From: an uncultured Crocinitomix sp.
GTDB taxonomy: Bacteria; Bacteroidota; Bacteroidia; Flavobacteriales_D; Crocinitomicaceae
DNA: 64,000 bases
Direction of reading: 5' to 3'
Assembly: GCA_905478225.1 (NCBI GenBank)
Contig: CAJQHR010000040.1
Span: 55,959-119,958, forward strand
Below the pieces are notes generated by a model, which made no database searches, had not been told where the DNA came from, and worked only from the letters and a program-made list of their open reading frames with translations. The position numbers were made by a program, and so were the translations under genes. Positions 27,326 through 37,736 of the stretch are shown piece by piece (the first letter of the stretch is position 1; every line of letters begins with the position of its first letter).

Positions 27326-28026
27326 TGGAACTAAAAGACAAAATATATATCGTAACTGGTGGCAGTTCAGGATTAGGTAAATCAATGGCAATGGCTTTAA
27401 TCGCTGATGGAGCAAAAGTTGTAATCACGGGAAGAAATCTTGAAAAACTCAACCGTGTCGGTGAAGAGATCAATGCCAAAGCTTTTCATGCAGACGTTGC
27501 CAATGATGCGGATATTGAAGCATTATTTGAATTCGTTCAAGCTGAGTATGGCAAGTTAGACGGTTTAATTAATAATGCTGGGATAGGAGATTGGGCGGCA
27601 ATTGATGAAATGGATCGTGAGAAAATGAAACATGTTTTCGAAATAAATGTTTTCGGTGCATCAATGATGGCTTCACATGCCGCTAAAATGTTTAAAAAAC
27701 AGAACTATGGCGACATTGTGAATATCGCCTCAACCGCCTCCTTGAAAGGTTTTAAAATGGGCAGCATTTATGCTGCTTCTAAGTTCGCCTTAAGAGGGTT
27801 GAGTCAATGTTGGCAAGCCGAATTAAGACCTCATAATGTGCGTGTTATTCAAATTAATCCGTCAGAAGTTCCAACAGCCTTTAGTGCCGCGGATCGTCAA
27901 GAACGTCCTTTAGAAGATAATAAATTACGTCCACAAGAAATTGCAGATGTTTTAATCGCAACGTTAAAAATGGATCGTCGTGGATTCATTCCTGAAGTGT
28001 CCGTATTTGCTACGAACCCTTTTTAA
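27325..28026 (+). CDS. Short-chain dehydrogenase/reductase
   Basis: The classic SDR signatures are all present in 233 residues: the cofactor loop TGGSSGLGKSM (residues 9-19), the NNAG motif, the catalytic Ser in NIASTASLKG and the YxxxK motif in YAASKFAL. An arginine after the glycine loop (ITGRNLEKL) favours NADP(H), by inference. The substrate is unknown. A typical 3-ketoacyl reductase-like fold is predicted. It is coupled to the DUF547 gene; there is no further gene for about 310 bp. Confidence 0.92.
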   Translation: MELKDKIYIVTGGSSGLGKSMAMALIADGAKVVITGRNLEKLNRVGEEINAKAFHADVANDADIEALFEFVQAEYGKLDGLINNAGIGDWAAIDEMDREKMKHVFEINVFGASMMASHAAKMFKKQNYGDIVNIASTASLKGFKMGSIYAASKFALRGLSQCWQAELRPHNVRVIQINPSEVPTAFSAADRQERPLEDNKLRPQEIADVLIATLKMDRRGFIPEVSVFATNPF

Positions 28027-28345
28027 CAAGCAATATGGGCTTTAGTTTAGGGCCTAATTTTATTAGATTTTTATCAATTGCACTAAGTCCTTTGTTCTTG
28101 TGCTTCTTAATTGTGTCATTCAAATTTGTGAGTAGCATAGTTTTATCATTTTATCCATGTAGAGGTGAGTTACATGCGTTTCTAAATAAGATAGTGCAAT
28201 AAGCATACCGTTAAATGGAAATGATTTGAAATGTAGTAATCCTTGATTGAATCGTCCACCTCAGGCGGGGAAGATTCTAGCGCGTGTAATAAATTTGAGA
28301 ACAAGACGTATATTTGTTTGAATCAATTGTTCAAATTTGATAGAT
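28027..28345. other. Intergenic region without a supported gene
   Basis: About 319 bp between the SDR gene and the next lipoprotein gene. Only short, poorly supported frames occur on either strand. I see no clear promoter, terminator, RNA or repeat. Confidence 0.4.
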
Positions 28346-28984
28346 ATGAAACCTCATTATATTTTTTCATGTGCCATTTTATTTTTTTTTTTACTAAATT
28401 CTTGTTCGGGAAACGAAGCGCAGGAAATAGAGGCTGATCCTGAAGCGATAGTGGAAATTGAAATAGAAAATGAGACAGAACAAGAGGTAATTACCGAGTG
28501 TCCGTCAACATCTTTGACCGATTTTAATCAGTTTTTAGGATTTGAATATGGGGACGAAGAATTATTATTAGAAAGTAAAATGGGTAAATTCACCGGGGGT
28601 GATTATACACTGGATTCTTCTTCATTCATTTATTATTATAATCGTGTAGATCGTGTACCAATTTCGATTTGGGTCAATACTAAAACAGGGAAAATAAATA
28701 CGATTTTTATAGAGGTCATTAGCTTAGGTAAGAATTTTGAAGCCGATTTAGAAAAAGCAGTGGAAGAATTTTCAATTCACCCATGCGAGTCACTTTGGTT
28801 TGGGCTTACAACGGATGAAATTAAATCAAGACTTGGCGAACCCGCGGAAGAGGCTGTCTCTTCGCAAGGGTTTACAATGTTATCATACGATTCGGAAGAT
28901 TTTTTAATCGCGGTTGCATTTAAGATTTATGATCAACAATCTGGCAAATGTTCTTCCGTTTCGGTGAATTGGTTCTATAATTGA
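28346..28984 (+). CDS. Hypothetical lipoprotein
   Basis: The 212-residue product has a lipoprotein signal (YIFSCAILFFFLLNSC) and an acidic linker rich in Glu/Ile. The C-terminal segment (FGLTTDEIKSRLGEPAEEAV) resembles the SmpA/BamE-like beta-lactamase-inhibitor fold motif GMTxxEVxxxLGxP, so the domain may have a BamE-like shape. I would not call it BamE. I prefer the ATG at 28346 over a TTG three codons upstream. It stands alone on the plus strand. Confidence 0.6.
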   Translation: MKPHYIFSCAILFFFLLNSCSGNEAQEIEADPEAIVEIEIENETEQEVITECPSTSLTDFNQFLGFEYGDEELLLESKMGKFTGGDYTLDSSSFIYYYNRVDRVPISIWVNTKTGKINTIFIEVISLGKNFEADLEKAVEEFSIHPCESLWFGLTTDEIKSRLGEPAEEAVSSQGFTMLSYDSEDFLIAVAFKIYDQQSGKCSSVSVNWFYN

Positions 28985-29103
28985 GAAATCAAATATTTTT
29001 AAAGGTGATAAACAACTTTTGAAGCATATTTTCGTTAATTTTAAACGTTTAGTTTATGAGCATATTCTCATGCCATATGAATAGAGTTAAAACCGCGCGA
29101 CTA

Positions 29104-31788
29104 ATGAACAACCGTCCTCAACATAACCCAATTAATTTATTTGCCTTAATCTTACTTTTATTCGTTTCTCTGAGCTTTGATTTGAGCGCGCAGGTGGTTG
29201 GCCCTTACACAGGTATTGATCATGCAACTGATTTTACAAATCCTGATGCTGGAGGCGCTTGCGGGAGTATAGCTACAATAAATGCTGAAATTGGTGATGT
29301 AAATTTTTTAGATGGCAGCGCTGAAATTCCGCTTGGGTGGTCGTTTTCAGGAACATGGGCCAGCGGAGCAACTTATGTTGATGGACCTGGAGATGAAGTT
29401 CTCTTGGTTTCTTTGCACACATATACAGAATCATGGAATGTATCTTTGCGAATTTCAGATGGTACAACAACTGCTTCGGCTCCTTACGATCTGACAATTG
29501 TGACTGATGACGCAACAGGTTCTCTGGCAACTTGTGGTGCAATCATTCCAGGTTTTACTTACGAGCGTCCTTCTCAATTATTGGATTTTGCTGATTTTAT
29601 TATACCTCCTGGCGAAGGTGTGATTGGAATTCTTTTTGAACCTTTTTCTGATGGGGCAGGAAACCCAGATGTTCATGGCGTTATGATTTTAGAAGGAACA
29701 GAGGTTGATCCAGAATGTGAAGATTTAGTGACCACCGTTTCTGCAACAGATATTTGTATTGGAGAAACTGTAACATTAACCGCATTGTCAGAGAATGACG
29801 GAGGAATTACTTGGGATGGTGGAGTAGTGGATGGTGAGGCTTTCGAACCGCCTGTAGGAACGACTACTTATACTGCCACAAGTGATAGTGATTTAGATTG
29901 TATTTTCTCTGTAGATATCACAGTTCATGAATTACCTGATGTCACTGCTTCGGTTGATCCTGAGGAAATTTGTTTGGGTGAAACCGTAACATTTACTGGT
30001 GATGGTGCCGATACGTATGAGTGGGATATGGGGGTAGAAGACGGGGTTGATTTTGAACCACTGACTATAGGAACAGAAACGTATACCGTGACTGGAACGG
30101 ATGAATTTGGTTGTGAGAACACCGCAAGTGTTGACTTAATTGTTTCGCCTTTACCAGTCTGTGATTTTGAATTCGTAATTAATGGTTTCTCATCTGAAGA
30201 TGGGGCAACTGGCGGTTGTGTGGTAAGTACGGTTGAATTTAATGACTTGTCTACCGTTGGCGATCCAGGAACAATAACTGAATGGGATTGGGATTTTGGA
30301 GATGGATCAGGTTCTGATGAAGAAAACCCAGATCATGTGTATGGTTCTAGTGGAACTTATACCGTTACACTAACTGTAACTACCGCTGGCGGATGTTCTG
30401 CTACGTATGAATTGGATATCATCATGACAGATGCACTGGTTTTGGATATTGTCTTTAATGAGCCGACATGCTTTGGATTTACAGATGGTTCAGTAACAGT
30501 TAATGTTACTGGGGGATTAGGTGATTTAATTTTTGAAATCACAGATGTGGATGGTGAGCTTTTAAATGAGGACAACAGCAATACAGCAAACACACTGGGT
30601 GAAGGTTGGTATTATATTAACGTAAGTGATGATTCTGAATGCTCGGGCTTAGATTCTGTTTATTTAACGCAGCCGGGTGAATTGGACATAAGCATTAACC
30701 TGACCAATCCGCTTTGTTTTGGTGATGAAACGGGCATTGCTGTGGTCACGGATGTTATTAATTACACCGGGTCTGATGATATGATCAGTTATATCTGGAA
30801 TCCAAACCCGGGTGGAAATAGTGGTCTTGGTGAAGATTCAACCTGGGCTATGGGCGCAGGTGATTATACCGTCACTATTAATGATGAGAATGGTTGTTCT
30901 AAAGTATTTGATTTTACAATTACCGAACCAACCGAAATGACTTTCCCAGAGTTTGGGTTTGAGCATGCTTTTTGTCGTTTACATGAATACCAAAGCGGTA
31001 ATGGAGTTGTTTTTGGAGCAGCTGCTGGCGGAACTCCCGACTACTCTTATGTTTGGACAAATTTGGACAACGGTGAAACAACAATTAACAGTACTTGGGG
31101 TGGATTGAATCCGGGCAACTATGAACTAACAGCTACAGATGATAACGGATGTATTTTAAAAGAAACTGTTTTCTTAGATTCTCTAAATCCTGTGGCAGCG
31201 TTTACCGTAGTTTCTGATCAATTAAATGATGATTGTCAAGGTACGGCTACTATTCAGGTTCAGTTCGAAAATGAATCAATGAATTTTGCCAATCCAAACA
31301 ACCCAGGTGCTGACACTACTTTCTTTTGGAATTTAGATGATCCAACTGCTGAATGGCAAGTAAGTCATGATGTTTCAGAAGTGTTTGACACGGTTTATAC
31401 ACCACAAGGCCAAACTTACTTTGTTGATGTGTGTTTAGTTGCACTCAATAAAAACGGATGTACAGATACAGCGTGTAAAGTCATCACAGTTTATGAGCCA
31501 GTTACTTTTGATGAGGTGAATATTTTCTCGCCAAATGGAGATGGAGTGAATGATGAATTTACTTTCGAATTTAAATCGGCCTCTATTGCAGAATTTAATT
31601 GTGTGATTGTAAACCGCTGGGGAATCGTTGTGCATGAGCTAAACGACATTAATGACGGATGGGATGGAACCGACCGAAACGGAGATCCTTGCACGGCCGG
31701 TGTTTACTTTTACAAATACACGGCGAAAACAGACAACAGTACTGACCTTGAAGGTCAAGGGAGTTTGCAAATTGTATTGGGGAATTAA
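29104..31788 (+). CDS. PKD-domain surface protein with T9SS type-B (gliding motility-associated) C-terminus
   Basis: The large protein (about 894 residues from ATG at 29104) has a signal peptide (LFALILLLFVSLSFDLSAQ), Ig-like or MBG-type beta domains with repeated CxxxGETVTLTA and TATSD/TGTDEFGC segments, a PKD domain (EWDWDFGDGSG to YTVTLTVTT), and SprB-like repeats (NPLCFGDETGIAVVT). The last 95 residues are the type-B C-terminal domain (VNIFSPNGDGVNDEF, VNRWGIVVHEL, GWDGTDRNGDPC, GVYFYKYTA) used for T9SS secretion with PorP/SprF help. It is a predicted adhesin. Starts at 29056 and 29077 are alternatives. The 3' end overlaps the convergent thioesterase gene by 4 bp. Confidence 0.85.
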   Translation: MNNRPQHNPINLFALILLLFVSLSFDLSAQVVGPYTGIDHATDFTNPDAGGACGSIATINAEIGDVNFLDGSAEIPLGWSFSGTWASGATYVDGPGDEVLLVSLHTYTESWNVSLRISDGTTTASAPYDLTIVTDDATGSLATCGAIIPGFTYERPSQLLDFADFIIPPGEGVIGILFEPFSDGAGNPDVHGVMILEGTEVDPECEDLVTTVSATDICIGETVTLTALSENDGGITWDGGVVDGEAFEPPVGTTTYTATSDSDLDCIFSVDITVHELPDVTASVDPEEICLGETVTFTGDGADTYEWDMGVEDGVDFEPLTIGTETYTVTGTDEFGCENTASVDLIVSPLPVCDFEFVINGFSSEDGATGGCVVSTVEFNDLSTVGDPGTITEWDWDFGDGSGSDEENPDHVYGSSGTYTVTLTVTTAGGCSATYELDIIMTDALVLDIVFNEPTCFGFTDGSVTVNVTGGLGDLIFEITDVDGELLNEDNSNTANTLGEGWYYINVSDDSECSGLDSVYLTQPGELDISINLTNPLCFGDETGIAVVTDVINYTGSDDMISYIWNPNPGGNSGLGEDSTWAMGAGDYTVTINDENGCSKVFDFTITEPTEMTFPEFGFEHAFCRLHEYQSGNGVVFGAAAGGTPDYSYVWTNLDNGETTINSTWGGLNPGNYELTATDDNGCILKETVFLDSLNPVAAFTVVSDQLNDDCQGTATIQVQFENESMNFANPNNPGADTTFFWNLDDPTAEWQVSHDVSEVFDTVYTPQGQTYFVDVCLVALNKNGCTDTACKVITVYEPVTFDEVNIFSPNGDGVNDEFTFEFKSASIAEFNCVIVNRWGIVVHELNDINDGWDGTDRNGDPCTAGVYFYKYTAKTDNSTDLEGQGSLQIVLGN

Positions 31789-32210
31789 GATTCCTCAACC
31801 GCAGAAAGTGGAAGCTTACTTTTCATAAACTGACCTTGTCCTTTGCCACAAAGGCGTCCGCGTGCATCAAATAATTCGGCTGTAGCTGTAAATAATTGTT
31901 GTGATGTGAAGTCAACTTTGCCTATCGCAGTGATGGTGCCTTTGTTGATAGGGCGCAAGAGGCTAATGTTAAAGTTCGTCGTCACGATAAAAAAATCTTC
32001 AATTACTGACTGGCACGCAAAATAAGCGGCATCATCTAAAAGTTTAAAATAAACCGATCCGTGTGTTGACATGCCGCCTTGAAAGAAATTGGGCGTAATT
32101 GGCAGAATTACCGTGCTTTTGTTTTCTTCCACCACAAGCTCAATCCCCTTATAAAAATTGTGGATGGGTGCCTTCGCGTAAATTTTTATTAATCGGTCAA
32201 AATGAGTCAT
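31785..32210 (-). CDS. Hotdog-fold thioesterase, PaaI-like
   Basis: The 141-residue size and the GGMSTHGSVYFKLLDDAAYFAC core fit the PaaI/YiiD-type hotdog fold, with a catalytic-type acidic residue in LDDAAYFAC. TNFNISLLRPINKGTITAIGKV matches the family's second strand-helix unit. The likely reaction is hydrolysis of an acyl- or aryl-CoA. The C-terminal residues form an acceptable family ending (GRLCGKGQGQFM). No pathway genes are nearby, so the physiological substrate is open. It is convergent with the PKD protein gene. Confidence 0.8.
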   Translation of the reverse strand: MTHFDRLIKIYAKAPIHNFYKGIELVVEENKSTVILPITPNFFQGGMSTHGSVYFKLLDDAAYFACQSVIEDFFIVTTNFNISLLRPINKGTITAIGKVDFTSQQLFTATAELFDARGRLCGKGQGQFMKSKLPLSAVEES

Positions 32211-32334
32211 TTTAAAGTATCAAAAGGTGTAATAGAAAGCTAAAAGCATCCAATAATTAGCGTAAAAAAAGCAAAACTTACTTCTCTCTGAGAATATAAA
32301 TCTAAAAATACTTTTCAATAAGTCCTGAATTGAC

Positions 32335-32342
32335 TAAATTTG
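32335..32342 (+). promoter_or_regulatory. Candidate -7 element of the aconitase gene
   Basis: TAAATTTG (TAnnTTTG consensus) lies about 40 bp before the start codon. The -33 region is weak (only a TTTT run about 19 bp upstream), so this is a tentative promoter. Confidence 0.35.
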
Positions 32343-32382
32343 CAACCCAATTAATTATTAAAAAACCAGTAAATTACAACAT

Positions 32383-34644
32383 ATGGCATTCGACATTGAC
32401 ATGATCAAAAAGGTATATGAGATTTATCCTGAACGTATCGCTAAGGCGAGAGAAATCACGGGTAAGCCATTATCTTTAGCGGAAAAAATTATTTATACCC
32501 ATTTATGGGATAACCCTGTAACGGCTCCTCACACGCGTGGAAAGTCTTACGTAGATTTTGACCCAGATCGAGTAGCAATGCAAGATGCAACGGCTCAAAT
32601 GGCCTTATTGCAGTTTATGCAGGCTGGTAAATCTAAAGTGGCTGTACCTTCAACGGCACATGCTGATCACTTGATTCAAGCAAGAGATGGAGCTGCTGCA
32701 GATATGGAAAGATCAAATCACACGAATGGTGAGGTTTTTGATTTTTTAAGTTCAGTTTGCGATAAATATGGAATTGGATTCTGGAAACCAGGAGCTGGAA
32801 TTATTCACCAAGTGGTTTTAGAAAATTATGCATTCCCTGGTGGAATGATGATTGGAACAGATTCACATACTGTAAATGCAGGTGGATTAGGAATGGTTGC
32901 TATTGGCGTTGGTGGCGCAGATGCTGTTGATGTTATGGCAGGCATGCCATGGGAATTAAAGTTTCCAAAGTTAATTGGCGTTAAATTGACAGGAAAACTA
33001 AGCGGTTGGACTGCACCTAAAGATGTTATCTTGAAAGTGGCAGGAATATTAACTGCAAAAGGCGGAACTGGTGCAATTGTAGAATATTTTGGAGAAGGAG
33101 CTCTTTCACTTTCTTGTACAGGTAAAGGAACCATTTGTAATATGGGAGCTGAGATTGGAGCAACAACTTCAACTTTTGGTTATGACGATTCAATGCGCCG
33201 TTATTTAAATGCAACAGGAAGAGAAGATGTTGTGGCTGCTGCTGATACAGTTGCCGAGCACTTAACTGGAGATCCTGAAGTATATGCTAACCCTGAGCAA
33301 TATTTTGATCAAGTAATTGAAATTAACTTAGATACATTAACGCCTCATTTGAATGGACCTTTTACGCCGGATTTGGCAACACCAGTTGCAGAAATGAAAG
33401 CTGCTGCTGCTGCTAATGGATGGCCAACTGATATTGAGTGGGCATTAATTGGTTCTTGTACAAACTCTTCTTACGAAGATTTGACGCGAGCTGCTTCTAT
33501 TGTAAAAGATGCAACTGATAAAGGTGTTGAGGCAAAAGCGAAACTAGGAATTAATCCTGGATCTGAGCAAGTGCGTTATACAGCAGACAGAGACGGTTTA
33601 ATGGATATTTTTAATTCATTGAACGGAACAACAATATTTACAAACGCTTGTGGACCTTGTATTGGTCAGTGGGATAGAGCTGGAGCTGACAAAGAAGAGG
33701 TAAACTCAATTGTTCACTCTTTCAACCGTAACTTTAGAAAAAGAGCGGATGGTAATCCAAACACAATGGCATTTGTAACGTCTCCAGAAATGGTGGCTGC
33801 AGTGGCACTTTCTGGTAAGTTGGACTTTAACCCAATGACGGATAGTTTAACGAATAAAAATGGAGAAGCTGTGATGTTAGCTGATCCAACTGGAATCGAA
33901 TTACCTCCTAAAGGGTTTGACGTTGAAAACAACGGTTATCAAGCTCCTGCTGAGGATGGTTCTGGTTTAGAAGTGAAGGTTAGTCCAACTTCTGAAAGAT
34001 TGCAATTACTTACGCCATTTTCAGCGTGGGATGGTAACAATATTACAGGCGCTAAGCTTTTAATTAAAGCTTTTGGCAAATGTACTACTGATCACATTTC
34101 AATGGCGGGTCCATGGTTAAAATACCGTGGTCATTTAGATAATATTTCGAACAACTGCTTAATTGGAGCAATAAACGCTTTTGGTAAAGAAGCGAATAAG
34201 GTTAAAAATCAATTGACAGGAGAGTTTGGACCTGTTCCAGATACGGCTAGAGCTTATAAAGCAGCTGGAATTTCTTCAGTCGTAATTGGAGATCATAACT
34301 ACGGCGAAGGTTCTTCAAGAGAGCATGCAGCAATGGAGCCACGTCACTTGGGTGTTATGGCCGTTATTGTTAAGTCATTTGCAAGAATCCACGAAACAAA
34401 CTTGAAAAAACAAGGTATGTTGGGCTTAACTTTTGCAAACGAGGCGGATTATGATAAAATTCAAGAAGACGATACATTCAACTTTACTGATTTGAATGCT
34501 TTCGCGCCAGACGAGCAATTAACGCTTGAGGTTATTCATGCTGATGGATCTTCTGACACACTTATGTTAAATCATACCTATAACGACTCGCAAATTGACT
34601 GGTTCAAAGCAGGTTCTGCGCTTAACTTCTTGAAAAAGGGGTAA
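32383..34644 (+). CDS. acn: Aconitate hydratase
   Basis: The 753-residue enzyme converts citrate to isocitrate in the TCA cycle. The 4Fe-4S ligands are visible in [11 protein letters not shown] and in [10 protein letters not shown]. The swivel domain at the C-terminus has [17 protein letters not shown] and [18 protein letters not shown]. The length and N-terminus ([14 protein letters not shown] text) fit the mitochondrial-type aconitase found in Bacteroidota rather than AcnB. It is monocistronic, bounded by a strong terminator at 34666-34702. Confidence 0.97.
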   Translation: MAFDIDMIKKVYEIYPERIAKAREITGKPLSLAEKIIYTHLWDNPVTAPHTRGKSYVDFDPDRVAMQDATAQMALLQFMQAGKSKVAVPSTAHADHLIQARDGAAADMERSNHTNGEVFDFLSSVCDKYGIGFWKPGAGIIHQVVLENYAFPGGMMIGTDSHTVNAGGLGMVAIGVGGADAVDVMAGMPWELKFPKLIGVKLTGKLSGWTAPKDVILKVAGILTAKGGTGAIVEYFGEGALSLSCTGKGTICNMGAEIGATTSTFGYDDSMRRYLNATGREDVVAAADTVAEHLTGDPEVYANPEQYFDQVIEINLDTLTPHLNGPFTPDLATPVAEMKAAAAANGWPTDIEWALIGSCTNSSYEDLTRAASIVKDATDKGVEAKAKLGINPGSEQVRYTADRDGLMDIFNSLNGTTIFTNACGPCIGQWDRAGADKEEVNSIVHSFNRNFRKRADGNPNTMAFVTSPEMVAAVALSGKLDFNPMTDSLTNKNGEAVMLADPTGIELPPKGFDVENNGYQAPAEDGSGLEVKVSPTSERLQLLTPFSAWDGNNITGAKLLIKAFGKCTTDHISMAGPWLKYRGHLDNISNNCLIGAINAFGKEANKVKNQLTGEFGPVPDTARAYKAAGISSVVIGDHNYGEGSSREHAAMEPRHLGVMAVIVKSFARIHETNLKKQGMLGLTFANEADYDKIQEDDTFNFTDLNAFAPDEQLTLEVIHADGSSDTLMLNHTYNDSQIDWFKAGSALNFLKKG

Positions 34645-34665
34645 GTACGTAAAAATAATTTGTAA

Positions 34666-34702
34666 AAGCGGTCGTCCCAATAGGGGAGGCTGCTTTTTTT
34701 AT
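34666..34702 (+). terminator. Rho-independent terminator of aconitase
   Basis: A 13-bp imperfect stem, AAGCGGTCGTCCC against GGGGAGGCTGCTT (several G-U pairs, one mismatch), closes an AATA loop and is followed by a run of T. It lies about 20 bp after the aconitase stop codon. Confidence 0.85.
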
Positions 34703-34752
34703 TGTATGCATATTAAGAACCTTTATAAATATTTGTCGTAAGACGTACTTGC

Positions 34753-35652
34753 ATGACTAAATTGTTTTTATTCGAATCTGGAAGCACAAAAACCACCCTA
34801 CTGGTTCGTTCTATTGGAACGGAGCTTCGCAATAGTGAGAAGATTCATGAAATCAATCTGTCTGGTTATAATCCGAATAGAAACAGTTTGGCTTTTTTGG
34901 AGGAGCTTAAAAATCTGGAGATTTTCCCTACTGCAGAAGATGAAGTTTGTTTTTATGGAAGTGGCTTAGCCTCATCTCAGAGAAAAGATGAACTCAAAGC
35001 TGTTTTTAGAGCGCAATTTCACATTGAAATAGCAGTATTTGATGATATTCTTGGAGCGGCAAGAGCGCTTTTTAAAAAAGAAAGTGGTGTATTTGCAATT
35101 ATGGGAACCGGTGGCGTAGTAGGATACTATAATGGGGAGTGTGTTACAACTCGCAGAGGAGGCTATGGTTATTTAATTGATGATTTAGGTGGAGCTTATG
35201 AGTTGGGGAAAAGAGTTGTTTCAGCTTGGTTAAACGGTGATCTGCCGCAAGCCTTGCAAAATGAAATCGAATCGTTGTTTGATACGGATCGTGATTCATT
35301 CACGAGCATTTATTATAACGATCCACATTTAGGTGCTCGCCCAGAAGGCTTAAAGAAAGTTGCAGATACGGTTAAATTGATTGCTGCTTATCAGGAAACC
35401 GAGGCTGTTAACTTTTTATTAGAGAATTATTTTACTACGTTTTTTAAACAACATATTATTAAACTTTGTGAAAATAAGGGTGTAAAGGAATTGAAAATTT
35501 GCGGGTCGCTTGCAGAAGTCTTTCATGAGTCCATCCAAAAAATTGCTGCTAATTTTGGATTAATCATCAAAGAAAAATTACGTTATCCAGCGCTCAATTT
35601 ATTAGATTATCATTTGAATGAAATAAGCTTACGAAAAAAAAAAGAAAATTGA
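34753..35652 (+). CDS. BadF/BadG/BcrA-type ATPase, N-acetylglucosamine kinase-like
   Basis: The 299-residue protein has the ASKHA ATPase phosphate loop at the N-terminus (LFLFESGSTKTTLLV), IMGTGGVVGYYNG as phosphate-2 motif and RRGGYGYLIDDLGGAYELG, which is the signature of N-acetylglucosamine kinases (NAGK-like) in Bacteroidota. It probably phosphorylates GlcNAc or a related amino sugar released in cell wall recycling, by inference. The C-terminal LKICGSLAEVFHES fits the family's adenosine motif. It lies about 90 bp upstream of the SiaC-like gene. Confidence 0.8.
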   Translation: MTKLFLFESGSTKTTLLVRSIGTELRNSEKIHEINLSGYNPNRNSLAFLEELKNLEIFPTAEDEVCFYGSGLASSQRKDELKAVFRAQFHIEIAVFDDILGAARALFKKESGVFAIMGTGGVVGYYNGECVTTRRGGYGYLIDDLGGAYELGKRVVSAWLNGDLPQALQNEIESLFDTDRDSFTSIYYNDPHLGARPEGLKKVADTVKLIAAYQETEAVNFLLENYFTTFFKQHIIKLCENKGVKELKICGSLAEVFHESIQKIAANFGLIIKEKLRYPALNLLDYHLNEISLRKKKEN

Positions 35653-35776
35653 AGTATTGTAAAGAGAATGATCTGAGCTTTTAGTGCACTGGTCTAGTAA
35701 ATTAGTGTTTTAGTAGAAAAAGCGAAGAAATATTAATTAAAAATTGTCATATTGTCAACGAAAACCACGAGAACTA

Positions 35777-36121
35777 ATGGAACGATTATTTATTGAAGAA
35801 ACGCTTAAAACACCAGAGATTAATTTCAATCCCGGAGCAGGTATTTTCAGTATTAAAGGAAAATCAATTCCTGATGATGCTGAAAGTTTTTATAGCGAAG
35901 TGTTAGAATGGTTTGACGACTATCTTGTAAGTCCCAATGGAGAAACAGAAGTTTCTATCGATTTAGAGTATTTTAATATCTCCTCTTCAAAAAGACTTTT
36001 GTTTTTGTTATACAAACTAAACGACTTAAATGCAAGCAATAATTCAGTTCGCGTTAAGTGGATGTATAATGAAGATGACGAAGATATGTTTGAAGTCGGG
36101 CAGGATTTGCTTTTATGGTAA
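35777..36121 (+). CDS. SiaC-like regulatory phosphoprotein (DUF1987)
   Basis: The 114-residue protein from ATG matches DUF1987, the SiaC family: IEETLKTPEINFNPGAGIFSI (target of SiaB kinase, as known in Pseudomonas) and LEYFNISSSKRLLFLLYKL (the Thr/Ser phosphosite region). SiaB/SiaD partners are not in the window. An alternative TTG start 33 bp upstream (SYCQRKPREL) does not fit the family. It could regulate a diguanylate-cyclase-like or other partner elsewhere. Confidence 0.8.
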   Translation: MERLFIEETLKTPEINFNPGAGIFSIKGKSIPDDAESFYSEVLEWFDDYLVSPNGETEVSIDLEYFNISSSKRLLFLLYKLNDLNASNNSVRVKWMYNEDDEDMFEVGQDLLLW

Positions 36122-36312
36122 AAGTGCCGTTTGACATTAATAGTTATACTTTGGATGAAGTTATCTTGGCTTCCTAAGAAGAGATCATATTTTTTTCTAG
36201 TTTGAACGCTGTTAAAAAATCTTAACAATCTCCCTTAAAACTAAATTCCATGCTTAATCCATTCCATATTTGAGATATTGTTCTTACTTTCGCGGAATAA
36301 TAGTAAATAATT

Positions 36313-36987
36313 ATGGAAAATAAAGGGAGCTCATTAGCTAAAATTTCATTAGGTATCAATGTCGCATTAATCATTGCGGTGATTATCTTATTTGTAAAAA
36401 TGCCAGGTTGTTCTTCTTCGGAAGATGTAGTAAATGGAAATGATTCAACGGATACGGTTAATCCTATTATTCCAGATGACGGAATAATGACGATCGGTTA
36501 TTTTCAAGCTGATTCTTTAAATAATAATTTACTATTGATGACAGAGCTCGAAAGCATGCTTGAAGATGCTTCTAAAGATGCTGACAATAAAATGCGTTCT
36601 GAAGAAAGTAAAGTAGAGAAATGGCAAGCAAAATGGCAAAATGGCGGTGTGTTATTGCAATCTGAGCAAGCGAGATACCAGCAAGAAGCACAAGAAATGG
36701 AGCAAAACTATATGCAAGCGCAGCAACGCATTCAAATGGAACTTGCTGCGGCACAAGAGCAGCACATGTTTACATTAATTTCACGTGTAACTAAAGGAGC
36801 AAAAGAATATGCTGAGGCCAATGGTTATGATTTAATTTTCTCTTACCAATTAGGTCAAAACTTATATTACGCATCTCCTAATAATGACGTAACTGATGGA
36901 TTGATTGAATTAATGAATGCTGACTATCTGGAGCGCTCAACGCTCCCTGAAGTTGATCCAGTTGAGGCTGAAAACGGCGGAGAATAA
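36313..36987 (+). CDS. OmpH/Skp-like periplasmic chaperone
   Basis: The 224-residue protein has a membrane anchor near the N-terminus (VALIIAVIILFVKMPG) and a short Ser-rich linker after C33. Residues 60-200 fit OmpH/Skp: IGYFQADSLNN, a long charged coiled coil (ESKVEKWQAKWQNGG...), and a C-terminal VTKGAKEYAEANGYDLIFSYQ, the usual Skp ending. OmpH/Skp carries outer-membrane proteins through the periplasm. Anchored single-copy versions are common in Bacteroidota. It sits 9 bp before the DUF4924 gene. Confidence 0.85.
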   Translation: MENKGSSLAKISLGINVALIIAVIILFVKMPGCSSSEDVVNGNDSTDTVNPIIPDDGIMTIGYFQADSLNNNLLLMTELESMLEDASKDADNKMRSEESKVEKWQAKWQNGGVLLQSEQARYQQEAQEMEQNYMQAQQRIQMELAAAQEQHMFTLISRVTKGAKEYAEANGYDLIFSYQLGQNLYYASPNNDVTDGLIELMNADYLERSTLPEVDPVEAENGGE

Positions 36988-36996
36988 GGAGGTTTA

Positions 36997-37548
36997 ATGC
37001 TCATTGCTCAAAGAACGAAAGAAAATAATATTGCTGAGCATATCATTTATATGTTTCAGGTTGAGGATTTAATTCGTGCAAATAACCACGATTTGGATTT
37101 GATCAATACGACTGTAATCCAACCACTCATTTCTGAAGAAAACATGGCGCGCCAATATGAAAGCTGGTATGCGGGGTTAATCAAACAAATGCGACAAGAA
37201 CGCGTGCTTGAAAAAGGACATGTTTCTGACATCAATGAAATTTTAATGGAATTGTTGTTATTACACAATACCCTTATTAACATTAGCCGAGAAAAACGTT
37301 ATTTAGATGCCTTCGAGGTGGCTTTGCCAATTCTTAAAGACTTTCAACATAAGAGCAACGGTGGTGATTTGAACTTGATTGAAGTAGGTTTTAATGCACT
37401 ATACGGTAAAATGATCTTGAAGTTAAAGGGCACTGAAATTAGTGAGGCGTCTGAGGAGGGTTTTAAAGCAATATCTAAATTATTAGGTATCCTTGCTCAT
37501 TTCTATAAGCGAATGAAGCAGGGCGACTTGAATTTCACGAATAATTAA
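36997..37548 (+). CDS. DUF4924 family protein
   Basis: The 183-residue all-helical protein has the N-terminus MLIAQRTKENNIAEHIIYMF and the following QVEDLIRANN typical of DUF4924, a Bacteroidota family with no known activity. No signal peptide or membrane segment is present. It starts 9 bp after the OmpH-like gene, so the two are cotranscribed; that linkage is recurrent in Bacteroidota by my recollection, not proven here. Confidence 0.75.
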   Translation: MLIAQRTKENNIAEHIIYMFQVEDLIRANNHDLDLINTTVIQPLISEENMARQYESWYAGLIKQMRQERVLEKGHVSDINEILMELLLLHNTLINISREKRYLDAFEVALPILKDFQHKSNGGDLNLIEVGFNALYGKMILKLKGTEISEASEEGFKAISKLLGILAHFYKRMKQGDLNFTNN

Positions 37549-37736
37549 GCCATTTCTTATTATACTCTCAAATGCTAATTGAGGAATTCACCCTGCTTTA
37601 GTTTTATGTATAATTTCTATTCGAAAGATTCATGAGGTATGGTGCGATTATTGTGCGAGTAAAATCAACCATTAACATAATTTAAACGTTTTGTAAGTGA
37701 TAATTGATAACTTCGTACTAAGCCTAGAAGCTAAAG

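Noticed and set aside
28243..28437. 64-codon plus-strand frame overlapping the lipoprotein gene start
   Set aside because: It overlaps the better-supported lipoprotein start in another frame, and it has no signal or family.
30357..30593. Minus-strand frames inside the PKD protein gene and similar opposite-strand frames elsewhere
   Set aside because: These are antisense shadows of real genes with low-complexity Ser/Val-rich translations and no start context.
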